A stretch of DNA of 8,936 nt from Acidobacteriaceae bacterium. Lineage in GTDB: Bacteria > Acidobacteriota > Terriglobia > Terriglobales > SbA1. How positions within the stretch are numbered: the stretch's first letter is position 1; each line of letters starts with the position of its first letter. This document shows positions 1 to 6,019 of the stretch, in pieces. The stretch covers positions 1 through 8,936 of the forward strand of contig JAFAGX010000564.1 in the NCBI GenBank assembly GCA_019237515.1. Reading direction: 5' to 3'. The translations under genes were made by a program, and so were the position numbers. Below the pieces are notes generated by a model that was given only the letters and a program-made list of their open reading frames with translations, did not search any database and was not told the DNA's origin.

Positions 1-992
1 TGGACTGCCGCCACGTCACGCTTTTCCAGCACGGCGTTAATGCCTTCCAGCGCGATGCTGACCGCCATGGCTCCCATGGCTTCCATCGGTTGGCGTACGG
101 TAGTGAGAGGGGGAGTGTACAGGCTGGAACCCGCAACGTCATCGAAGCCGATGATCGAACAGTCCTGCGGAACCTGCAATCCTTGCTTCGCGAGCGCCCT
201 TATCGCCCCGAAAGCCGTCATGTCATCGAATGCCATCAGAGCGGTGAACGGGCGTTTCTGCTTCAGCAGGTCCTCGGTCAGCTTGTATCCGGCTTCAAAA
301 CTTGAAATCGGCTCACTCGATTCGGGAAGATCCATGATCAGTTTCGGGTCCAGTTCCAGATCGCTCGCTTTTGCAAAGGCACGGATGCCTTTCCAGCGTG
401 GTGCGCTGTCCGCCAACGCTTTCGGTCCGCGGATGAAGGCGATTCTCCGGTGTCCGAGGGAATAAAGATGCTCAACCGCCGTATGTGCGCCGAGTTCATT
501 GTCCACGATAACCGTGCTGACCGACGGATTCTCCAATTCCCGTCCGATCATCACTGTCGGTACACTGCTCTTCTCCAGGTCTGCTAATACGTCCACGTTC
601 ACGAACAGCCAGTTAGCCAGCACGATGAGCGCTTCGGCCCTGCGGTCGAGCAACATCTCCAGATATCGTTCAAACCGGCTTCGCTCGTTGTGAACATCGG
701 TCAGAATCGGAAGATATGACGCTTGGTAGAGCGCATTCTCGATTCCCCGCAAAACCAGCGTGCAGAACGGGTCGGTCATGTCAAAGACCATCACGCCAAC
801 TGTGTGACTGCGCTTGCTGCGCAACGACCTGGCAAACAGATTCGGCCGGTATCCCAGTTTCTTAGCGGCCCGCTCGATTCGTTTCTTAGTGGTCTCTGGA
901 ATGTATCGCGCGAGCGGAGCATTGTTGAGGACGATGGAAACCGTTGTCGAGGAGAAGCCGCTCTCCTTGGCAACATCGCGGATCGTAACCAT
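1..992 (-). CDS. LacI-family transcriptional regulator (C-terminus cut by window edge)
   Basis: This is a DNA-binding repressor or activator of the LacI/GalR family, probably responding to a sugar or related small ligand. The N-terminal helix-turn-helix is clear: after the ATG come TIRDVAKESGFSSTTVS (residues 3-19) and IVLNN. The hinge follows at about residues 50-62 (PNLFARSLRSKRS), with Leu57 where the family's minor-groove leucine sits, and then HTVGV opens the periplasmic-binding-protein-like effector domain. Late effector-domain motifs are present: TALMAFDDMTAFGAIRAL, then SIIGFDDVAGSSLYTPPLTT. About 330 codons are visible against roughly 340 for the family, so only a short tail is missing. 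The ATG at 992-990 is supported by AAGAGG four bases upstream (997-1002) and by its position directly before the helix-turn-helix. The ligand and target genes cannot be read from the sequence. The divergent TPR gene is the nearest candidate target, and autoregulation is plausible. Confidence 0.95.
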   Translation of the reverse strand, partial: MVTIRDVAKESGFSSTTVSIVLNNAPLARYIPETTKKRIERAAKKLGYRPNLFARSLRSKRSHTVGVMVFDMTDPFCTLVLRGIENALYQASYLPILTDVHNERSRFERYLEMLLDRRAEALIVLANWLFVNVDVLADLEKSSVPTVMIGRELENPSVSTVIVDNELGAHTAVEHLYSLGHRRIAFIRGPKALADSAPRWKGIRAFAKASDLELDPKLIMDLPESSEPISSFEAGYKLTEDLLKQKRPFTALMAFDDMTAFGAIRALAKQGLQVPQDCSIIGFDDVAGSSLYTPPLTTVRQPMEAMGAMAVSIALEGINAVLEKRDVAAV

Positions 993-1022
993 CGTGCCTC
1001 TTAAGCTGGAATTCTCGCGCAT

Positions 1023-1034
1023 CGCTTGCAATCG
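1023..1034. promoter_or_regulatory. Possible LacI-type operator (imperfect palindrome)
   Basis: The sequence CGCTTGCAATCG is palindromic at 10 of 12 positions around the central TTGCAA. It would lie about 11-22 bases downstream of the predicted transcription start of the repressor gene, a typical position for autoregulation. Many LacI-family operators have a central CG rather than GC, and a 10/12 palindrome can occur by chance, so this is only a candidate. Confidence 0.3.
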
Positions 1035-2279
1035 TGCTGCTGCTGGCCGACACTACACCAGAGACTTAAAGCAGTGTCAAGCTTCGGAACCCTCATCTTT
1101 TCTTGCATTCTGGCCGTGGGTCCTGGCATTTGCGCAACTGCACATAGCGCGACACAAACTTCGGGCTCGTCATCCGAGGCCATCGACCCTGAGCAACTCT
1201 TTAACCGCGGCCAAGCGGAATTGCAGAGCGGTAAGCTCGATGCCGCCGAACAAGATTTTCGCCAGGTCATTGCCGTCAACCCGCAGGTAGCCGGGGCTTA
1301 TGCCAACCTTGGAGTTGTCTACATGCGTCGCAAGCAATGGTCTCAGGCTTTGCTGATGTTAAAGAAGGCCGAGAGTCTGGCGCCGCAACTTGCTGGCATC
1401 CGGCTGAATGTCGGGCTCGTTTATTATCGCCAAAATGACTTTCGCCACGCGGTTCCACCGTTCGAGTCAGTCGTGCGTGATGCGCCCGACTCTTTCCAGG
1501 CTCGTTATCTTCTTGGGCTTTGCTACTTTTTCAACCGCAATTATGTTGAGGCCGCCAATACTCTTGAGCCGCTTTGGCCGAGAGCTTCCGCGCAATTGAA
1601 CTATCTCTATGTGCTGGGTATTGCGGCAGGGAACGCCGGCCGCACAGATCTGGAACAGCGCGCCTTAGGCAAGTTGATGGCAACCGGCGGAAATTCTCCT
1701 GAATTTCATCTGCTCATGGGCAAGGCGCATCTCAATCGACAGGAATACGATGATGCCATCAAGGAACTCCAAATCGCCGCAGAGGCCTACCCAAAACTTC
1801 CCTTTGTACACTTCAATCTCGGAATGGCGTATCTCAGCAAACAGGATCTAGACCGCGCGAAGAATGAATTTCTCGCAGACGCGGCTCTCGAACCTGACGT
1901 GGCTTACAACTATGATCAGCTCGGCCTGATTGCCTATTTGCAGCAACAGGACCAGCAGGCCGAGAAGATGTTCCGCAAGGCGTTACGACTCGATCCTCAA
2001 ATGTCCAGCTCTCATTTCCAACTGGGTCGAGTGTACCTGCGCGAAGGGCAATTGACATCGGCGTTGAATGAGATTGACGCGACGGAAAAACTAAGCCCGG
2101 ACAGTGCAAGTGTTCACTATCTCCGCGGCCAAATCCTTCAGCGGCTCGGGCGAACGCAGGAAGCCAAGCTGGAAATGCAGAAATTCACTGCGAACTCCAA
2201 TGCTGCTCGTGAGAAGAGGCACGAGGAACTGGAGTCAGGTCCCGTGCCTGATCCGCAACTCACGCGCGAACCTGAATGA
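1026..2279 (+). CDS. Exported TPR-repeat protein
   Basis: The protein is built from about ten consecutive 34-residue tetratricopeptide repeats covering roughly residues 52 to 390, for example GAYANLGVVYMRRKQWSQAL, FVHFNLGMAYLSKQDLDRAK and YNYDQLGLIAYLQQQDQQAE. The fifth repeat, around residues 190-222, is degenerate. TPR solenoids bind protein partners; no catalytic domain is present. A hydrophobic stretch, SFGTLIFSCILAVGPGICA, followed by small residues looks like a signal peptide, so the product is probably periplasmic or attached outside the inner membrane. The start is uncertain. TTG at 1026 gives 417 residues and an n-region with Arg and Lys but has no Shine-Dalgarno sequence. GTG at 1074 gives 401 residues, has only a weak GAGA upstream and lacks n-region charge. 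The gene diverges from the LacI-family gene, is convergent with the CRTAC1 gene, and is followed by a terminator-like hairpin. Confidence 0.88.
   Translation: MQSCCCWPTLHQRLKAVSSFGTLIFSCILAVGPGICATAHSATQTSGSSSEAIDPEQLFNRGQAELQSGKLDAAEQDFRQVIAVNPQVAGAYANLGVVYMRRKQWSQALLMLKKAESLAPQLAGIRLNVGLVYYRQNDFRHAVPPFESVVRDAPDSFQARYLLGLCYFFNRNYVEAANTLEPLWPRASAQLNYLYVLGIAAGNAGRTDLEQRALGKLMATGGNSPEFHLLMGKAHLNRQEYDDAIKELQIAAEAYPKLPFVHFNLGMAYLSKQDLDRAKNEFLADAALEPDVAYNYDQLGLIAYLQQQDQQAEKMFRKALRLDPQMSSSHFQLGRVYLREGQLTSALNEIDATEKLSPDSASVHYLRGQILQRLGRTQEAKLEMQKFTANSNAAREKRHEELESGPVPDPQLTREPE
1052..1080 (-). promoter_or_regulatory. Sigma70-type promoter for the LacI-family gene
   Basis: On the minus strand a perfect -35 box TTGACA (1080-1075) is followed by a 17-base spacer and the -10 box TGTAGT (1057-1052), which matches TATAAT at four of six positions. 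TGG stands immediately before the -10 box, giving an extended -10 TGn motif. Transcription would start near 1045, leaving a leader of about 50 bases before the ATG at 992. The promoter lies inside the possible N-terminal codons of the divergent TPR gene. Confidence 0.65.
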
Positions 2280-2292
2280 CAGCGCCGCCGAA

Positions 2293-2327
2293 ACGGCACC
2301 GCTACGGCGAAGGTAGCGCCGTCTTTT
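2293..2327 (+). terminator. Terminator-like hairpin after the TPR gene
   Basis: ACGG (2293-2296) plus CGCTAC (2300-2305) pairs with GTAGCG (2313-2318) plus CCGT (2319-2322), leaving a 3-base bulge and a 7-base loop. The 10-bp stem is followed by C and TTTT (2324-2327), as in a rho-independent terminator for the plus strand. It begins 14 bases after the TPR stop codon and contains the stop codon (2304-2302) of the convergent CRTAC1 gene. On the minus strand no long T-run follows the stem, so it probably terminates mainly the plus-strand transcript. Confidence 0.55.
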
Positions 2328-4020
2328 GCTGCACGCCTTTGCCTTCCACGACGGTATAAATGAAATCTGCTGGTAAGCCGTGCAACTGCTCGGTTTGCCC
2401 GCTTGGCCATCGAATGTCCACCTCATCCATGCTCGTTGCGCTATGCAGACCGAAATGCAGCCGCGGGTCGTTCTGCGAAATGTAACTTCCTCCCGCTCGC
2501 ACTTCCGCAACCTGGAATAACTTCCCCGCTTTGACTGTCACGCGCGCGCCTATGGCTGATTTGTTACTTTTCGTGCCTACAAGTCTGAACAACGTTCGAT
2601 GGTTTTTTGTCGGGGTCTCGTTCAGCAGCAGGCTCGGAGGCTCGCCAACATTGATGAGAACCACATCTATCTTGCCGTCGTTGTTGATGTCGCCAAATGC
2701 TGCGCCTCGCCGGGATGCGGCGGGTATGCTGGCCAGAACATCAGAGATATCTTCAAAAGTCCCGTCGTGCTGGTTTCGAAATAGCTGCAGCGGCTGCCGA
2801 TAAGGCGGAGCACCGCGAACCTGATCCATCTGCGGATACACGTGACCATTGGCAATGAACAGGTCCCGCCACCCGTAATTATCGATGTCGACAAAACCGG
2901 TTCCCCAGCCCACCCACTCATACGTAGGGCGTGCAAGTTTCGCTGCATAACTCACGTCCGAGAAGCCCTGCACGCCTAAGTTTCGATACAACGTGTCCGG
3001 CTGCTCGGTGAAGTTCGTGACAAACAGCGAGAAGCGTCCGTCGTGCAGGTAGTCACCCCAGTCCACCCCCATCGAGCCTTGCTCCAAGCCGTCGGCACTC
3101 AGCGCAACGCCAGAAAGCATGCCGACGTCTTCAAACGTTCCGTTGTGCTTGTTGTGATAGAGATAGTTCGGGCCAGAATCGTTGGCGACGTAGAGATCAG
3201 GCCACCCATCGTCGTCATAGTCACCCCAAACAACTCCTAGACCGTAATACTTGTCTGGATCGTCAACGCCCGCTTTTTTGGAGACCTCCTCAAAAGTTCC
3301 ATCGCCCCGGTTGTGAAACAGCAGATCGGATTCTCCCAACATGCCCCAAGGCCCGCACTGCACGGCAATGCCTTTGAAGCTGCAGTTTTTCTCGTTCTTG
3401 CCGAAATTCGGGAGATTATTGATGTCGAAGTGAACGTATCGCGACACGAAAAGGTCCACATGCCCATCTCGATCGTAGTCCGCCCAAGCCGCCCCTGTGC
3501 TGAAGCCTCCCCCTGCCACTCCCGCCTTTTCGGTTACATCTTCGAACTTGCAATTCCCCAGATTGTGATAGAGAGCGTTGCCGCCATACCCGGTTACATA
3601 AATATCGGGTAGCCCATCATTGTCATAATCCGCGACCGCGATCCCCATGCCCCAACCTTTGCGCGTTAACCCAGCGGATTTTGTGATGTCTCGAAATTTG
3701 AAGCCATCCTCCTGGTGATACAGTGTGATCATGGGATCGCCGCCTTGTTTGTAGTGCTCCACGCTCGATCCATTCACCGTGATGATGTCGAGTTTTCCAT
3801 CGTTATCGCAGTCGATAAGCCCGGCGCCCCCGCTCATGGATTCCACGATGTAGCGTTTCTCGGCGGAAGAGATGTGGGGAACCGTTAACCCGACCTGCTT
3901 GGCAACGTCCACAAATTTGGGAACCGGCGCAGGGGACGGTTGAAGCTGGGCAACCGTAACTGCGACAACGATCAAGGCAAAGACGGGAAACGCTGCGCGA
4001 ATAAAACCAGAGAAGGTCAT
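2302..4020 (-). CDS. Exported CRTAC1-type protein: VCBS/FG-GAP repeats with ASPIC/UnbV domain
   Basis: This is a predicted extracytoplasmic beta-propeller protein of the CRTAC1 family. Its biochemical role in bacteria is not established; repeats of this kind usually mediate binding. With the ATG at 4020 (572 residues), residues 1-24 form a signal peptide (hydrophobic ALIVVAVTVA, then Q). Seven Ca2+-loop motifs follow: DCDNDGKLD (70), DYDNDGLPD (131), DYDRDGHVD (181), DYDDDGWPD (267), DYLHDGRFS (323, degenerate), DIDNYGWRD (378) and DINNDGKID (444). A Cys213/Cys222 pair followed by GPWG is typical of the family as I remember it. Residues 477-560 are an ASPIC/UnbV domain, with GARVTV, AGGSYISQNDPRLHFGL and RWPSG. 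A TTG at 4032 is an alternative start; neither start has a strong ribosome binding site. The gene lies 65 bases downstream of ku on the same strand and is convergent with the TPR gene. Confidence 0.93.
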   Translation of the reverse strand: MTFSGFIRAAFPVFALIVVAVTVAQLQPSPAPVPKFVDVAKQVGLTVPHISSAEKRYIVESMSGGAGLIDCDNDGKLDIITVNGSSVEHYKQGGDPMITLYHQEDGFKFRDITKSAGLTRKGWGMGIAVADYDNDGLPDIYVTGYGGNALYHNLGNCKFEDVTEKAGVAGGGFSTGAAWADYDRDGHVDLFVSRYVHFDINNLPNFGKNEKNCSFKGIAVQCGPWGMLGESDLLFHNRGDGTFEEVSKKAGVDDPDKYYGLGVVWGDYDDDGWPDLYVANDSGPNYLYHNKHNGTFEDVGMLSGVALSADGLEQGSMGVDWGDYLHDGRFSLFVTNFTEQPDTLYRNLGVQGFSDVSYAAKLARPTYEWVGWGTGFVDIDNYGWRDLFIANGHVYPQMDQVRGAPPYRQPLQLFRNQHDGTFEDISDVLASIPAASRRGAAFGDINNDGKIDVVLINVGEPPSLLLNETPTKNHRTLFRLVGTKSNKSAIGARVTVKAGKLFQVAEVRAGGSYISQNDPRLHFGLHSATSMDEVDIRWPSGQTEQLHGLPADFIYTVVEGKGVQQKTALPSP

Positions 4021-4085
4021 GAGCGTCGGCAAATACTTACTTTATCGTACCGACACCGCTGCTGGGCTGAGCGCTGACTCCGCTT

Positions 4086-4919
4086 TTACGCTCTGCCTCG
4101 CGAGCGCTTGCCAGAAGCAGCTTCTCGGGTAGCGGCGGCAGGCTTTTTCTTGCCTTCCATTTCTGCCAGGCTCTGCTTCAAAGCTGACATGAGATCGACC
4201 ACGGGCGCCAGTTTTTTGGGCTTTTCGACTTCCGCAATCTTGCCGCCTTCGAGCTTAGTTTGGATCAGGTTCTTGAGATTGTCTTGAAAGTTATCGTGGA
4301 ATTTTTCTGGTTCCCAATCCGCCGCCAACGCTTCAATCAGCTGGTGAGCCACCTTGACCTCGGCCTCTTTAAGCTCAACGTCGGGCGCACCAAAACCTTC
4401 CACTTCGCGGACTTCATCAGCGTAGTACATGGTGTGCAGCATCATCCCTCCATCATGCGGACGGATGAACACCGTGTACTCGCGGTTATGCATGGTGAGC
4501 TTGGCAATTGCGTAATACTCGGTTTCTTCGAGGGCCTTGGTCAGCAGTGCGTAAGGCCGGCGCCCGGCTTCTTCGGGCAGCATGTAGTACGAGGATTCAA
4601 AATACACGGGATCGACGTCATTCGCCTTTACGAACTCCAGGATCTCCATGGTCTTTGCGGTTTTCGGCTCGATCTTCTTGATTTCCTCCGGCTCGACCAC
4701 GACGTACTCATCTTTCCGGTACTCGTATCCCTTCACCACCTCGCTGCGCTCGATCACGCGATTGTCTGCCGGGCAGTACAGCTGCTGCTTGACCCGCTGC
4801 AGATCATCGCGATGCAGCATGTGGAAGGAAATGCCCGAACTGCGCGCACCGGAAAACAAACGCACCGGCATGGAGATGAGGCCGAAGGTAAGATATCCAG
4901 ACCAAACGGAGGCCGCCAT
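4086..4919 (-). CDS. ku: Ku protein of bacterial non-homologous end joining
   Basis: Bacterial Ku forms a homodimeric ring that threads onto DNA double-strand break ends and recruits the ligase/polymerase LigD. The 277-residue protein has the usual length and order of conserved blocks: WSGYLTFGLISMPVRLFSG near the N-terminus, VKGYEYRKDEYVVVEPEE (residues 62-79), then EILEFVKANDVDPVYFESSYY, YALLTKALEETEYYAI, MLHTMYYADEVRE and, at the end of the core, ALAADWEPEKFHDNFQDNL and TKLEGG. The last 25 or so residues form a basic, Lys/Arg/Ala-rich tail of the kind that contacts DNA. The usual CxxC pair in the small cysteine region is reduced to a single Cys (Cys49 in YCPADNRV). The ATG at 4919 is well supported by AAGGGTG at 4930-4924. 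No ligD is visible. CRTAC1 lies 65 bases downstream without a recognisable terminator between them, so cotranscription is possible though functionally unexpected. Confidence 0.97.
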   Translation of the reverse strand: MAASVWSGYLTFGLISMPVRLFSGARSSGISFHMLHRDDLQRVKQQLYCPADNRVIERSEVVKGYEYRKDEYVVVEPEEIKKIEPKTAKTMEILEFVKANDVDPVYFESSYYMLPEEAGRRPYALLTKALEETEYYAIAKLTMHNREYTVFIRPHDGGMMLHTMYYADEVREVEGFGAPDVELKEAEVKVAHQLIEALAADWEPEKFHDNFQDNLKNLIQTKLEGGKIAEVEKPKKLAPVVDLMSALKQSLAEMEGKKKPAAATREAASGKRSRGRA

Positions 4920-4935
4920 AGTTCACCCTTTTGTT

Positions 4936-4956
4936 GCGACGTCAGAGCCACGTCGC
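4936..4956. promoter_or_regulatory. Inverted repeat upstream of ku
   Basis: GCGACGT (4936-4942) and ACGTCGC (4950-4956) form a perfect 7-bp inverted repeat with a 7-base spacer. It begins 17 bases upstream of the ku ATG, just upstream of the ribosome binding site. It overlaps two smaller palindromes, GACGTC (4938-4943) and GTCGCGAC (4952-4959). It could be a repressor operator or a hairpin in the ku leader. No regulator can be assigned. Confidence 0.45.
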
Positions 4957-4959
4957 GAC

Positions 4960-5090
4960 CGAGAGTTTAAACTACATCCAAGTCTTTGATGCACAAAGGT
5001 TGCGGCGGTAACCGAAACTGGAATGACTATTCAGTGTGGCATAAGGTCATAGCGCCCCACATCTTGTGGTTAGTTTCCAACTTCGCGTAA
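4960..5090. other. Divergent intergenic region between ku and the DUF92 gene
   Basis: This stretch should contain the divergent promoters of ku and the DUF92 gene, but I see no convincing -35/-10 pair on either strand. It holds short inverted repeats: CTTTG-5-CAAAG (4984-4998) and CCACA-3-TGTGG (5057-5069), the latter ending 21 bases before the DUF92 ATG. Both are short enough to be chance. Confidence 0.3.
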
Positions 5091-5828
5091 ATGCCAATTC
5101 ATCCATCGGCCGTCGTCGAATCTTTCCTTCCACGAATGTGGACTGCCGCTGCCGTTACGGTCATCTTCGCGCTTCTCGCTCGTTTGGTGCGGGGTGTCAG
5201 CTTTTCCGGCAGTGTGGCAGGCGCGGTTGTCTGCTTCATCCTGTACGCCGGTGCCGGGCGAGGCGCTTTCGCGGTGCTCATTGTGGTTTTTGTGCTTACC
5301 TGGTTAGCCACACGGTTTGGCTACTGGCGCAAACAAAAACTCGGTACAGCTGAAAGTCGCGAAGGCCGAAACGCCTCTCAGGTACTGGCAAATTTAGCAA
5401 TCGCAAGTGCTTGTGCTGCCTTTGCCGCCTTCACCGGCAAAGCCGCTTTTCTGGTCGCCATGGCGGCTGCCCTTTGCGAGGCTGCTGCCGACACAGTCTC
5501 CAGTGAGCTTGGGCAGTCGCAGACCGGTTATGTTCGCCTGATCACTACCTGGGAAACTGTGCCCGTTGGGACTGATGGCGGTATCAGCGGAATTGGAACG
5601 GCGGGCGGTATCGTTGCGGCAATCGTCGTCAGCAGCGCTTCCAGCCTGGCGCGTCTGATTCCTAGCAGAGAAGCCCCAATCGCAGCACTCGCCGGCATCG
5701 TCGGCATGATCATCGACAGCTATCTCGGCGCGCTTTTGGAACGCAGAAAATTGCTGAATAATAACTGGGTAAATTTTCTTAGCACGTTGTTCGCGGCTGG
5801 TATTGCGTTTTTGCTGGCACGGGTTTAG
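5091..5828 (+). CDS. DUF92 family integral membrane protein (VTE6-like)
   Basis: This is a 245-residue polytopic membrane protein with about seven hydrophobic segments, at roughly residues 17-33, 38-54, 58-78, 97-114, 118-134, 165-190 and 193-213, and another at 226-245 that could make eight. Family hallmarks of DUF92 are visible: VSFSGSVAGAVV (36-47), EGRNASQVLAN (91-101), the acidic signature EAAADTVSSELG (130-141) and PVGTDGGISGIGT (158-170). Plant relatives include VTE6, a phytyl-phosphate kinase of tocopherol synthesis, and farnesol kinase. Polyprenyl-phosphate or CTP-dependent kinase activity is therefore a reasonable guess, but the bacterial members are uncharacterised and the substrate is unknown. 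The ATG at 5091 lacks a clear Shine-Dalgarno sequence; ATG at 5136 is an alternative that removes 15 residues before the first membrane segment. The gene's stop codon interlocks with that of the convergent cysteine-rich gene. Confidence 0.9.
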   Translation: MPIHPSAVVESFLPRMWTAAAVTVIFALLARLVRGVSFSGSVAGAVVCFILYAGAGRGAFAVLIVVFVLTWLATRFGYWRKQKLGTAESREGRNASQVLANLAIASACAAFAAFTGKAAFLVAMAAALCEAAADTVSSELGQSQTGYVRLITTWETVPVGTDGGISGIGTAGGIVAAIVVSSASSLARLIPSREAPIAALAGIVGMIIDSYLGALLERRKLLNNNWVNFLSTLFAAGIAFLLARV

Positions 5829-6019
5829 AGAGCTCTTTCCGAATCCGAGACCTTGTAGTCGCAGGCTTCGCGGCAGGGCTCGCAGTAATACAGGCCATCG
5901 GTGCACAATCGGACATCGATTTGCGATTGGCAGAGTACGCAGTACTTCTCACACTCGCAATGATTTTCAACCTGTTCGCATTGCGCGCAGTGGGTTCGGG
6001 TCTTGGTCTTGACAGGCAT
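5825..6019 (-). CDS. Small cysteine-rich, probably zinc-binding protein
   Basis: A 64-residue product carries ten cysteines in a regular array: CAQC (11-14), CEC (21-23), CVLC (27-30), then single or paired cysteines in LCTDG, YYCEPC and EAC. A His precedes the first pair. CxxC knuckles of this kind normally bind zinc or an iron-sulfur cluster, and four or more such pairs in 45 residues suggest two compact metal sites. The ATG at 6019 has a G-rich GTGGGGG just upstream. The bias to Cys in spaced pairs, the basic N-terminus MPVKTKTRTH and the fit into the gap between neighbours argue that it is a real gene. It has no signal peptide or membrane segment, so it should be cytoplasmic. I do not recognise a named family; roles in nucleic-acid or protein binding are guesses. 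Its TAA (5827-5825) overlaps the DUF92 TAG on the opposite strand. Confidence 0.72.
   Translation of the reverse strand: MPVKTKTRTHCAQCEQVENHCECEKYCVLCQSQIDVRLCTDGLYYCEPCREACDYKVSDSERAL

Noticed and set aside
40..465. A 141-codon plus-strand open frame near the left edge
   Set aside because: It is antisense to the effector domain of the LacI-family regulator, which runs open from 992 to the window edge with clear homology.
814..1290. A 158-codon plus-strand open frame across the lacI-TPR junction
   Set aside because: It runs antisense to the helix-turn-helix coding region and then out of frame into the TPR gene; its translation matches neither family.
2531..2803. Plus-strand open frames opposite the CRTAC1 gene (also 3043-3240 and 3313-3612)
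   Set aside because: They are antisense to strongly conserved calcium-loop repeats and have no independent support.
4021..4085. Rho-independent terminator between ku and the CRTAC1 gene
   Set aside because: Only a weak AGCGCT-centred palindrome is present, with no T-run after it on the minus strand.
4260..4970. A 236-codon plus-strand open frame antisense to ku
   Set aside because: It lies entirely opposite an unmistakable Ku coding region, has no ribosome binding site, and its His- and Leu-rich translation resembles no family. It is a shadow frame.
5394..5906. A 170-codon minus-strand open frame antisense to the DUF92 gene
   Set aside because: The plus strand encodes a protein with clear DUF92 motifs, and the minus-strand translation is low in hydrophobic order and has no domain. 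The cysteine-rich gene next to it is in a different frame.
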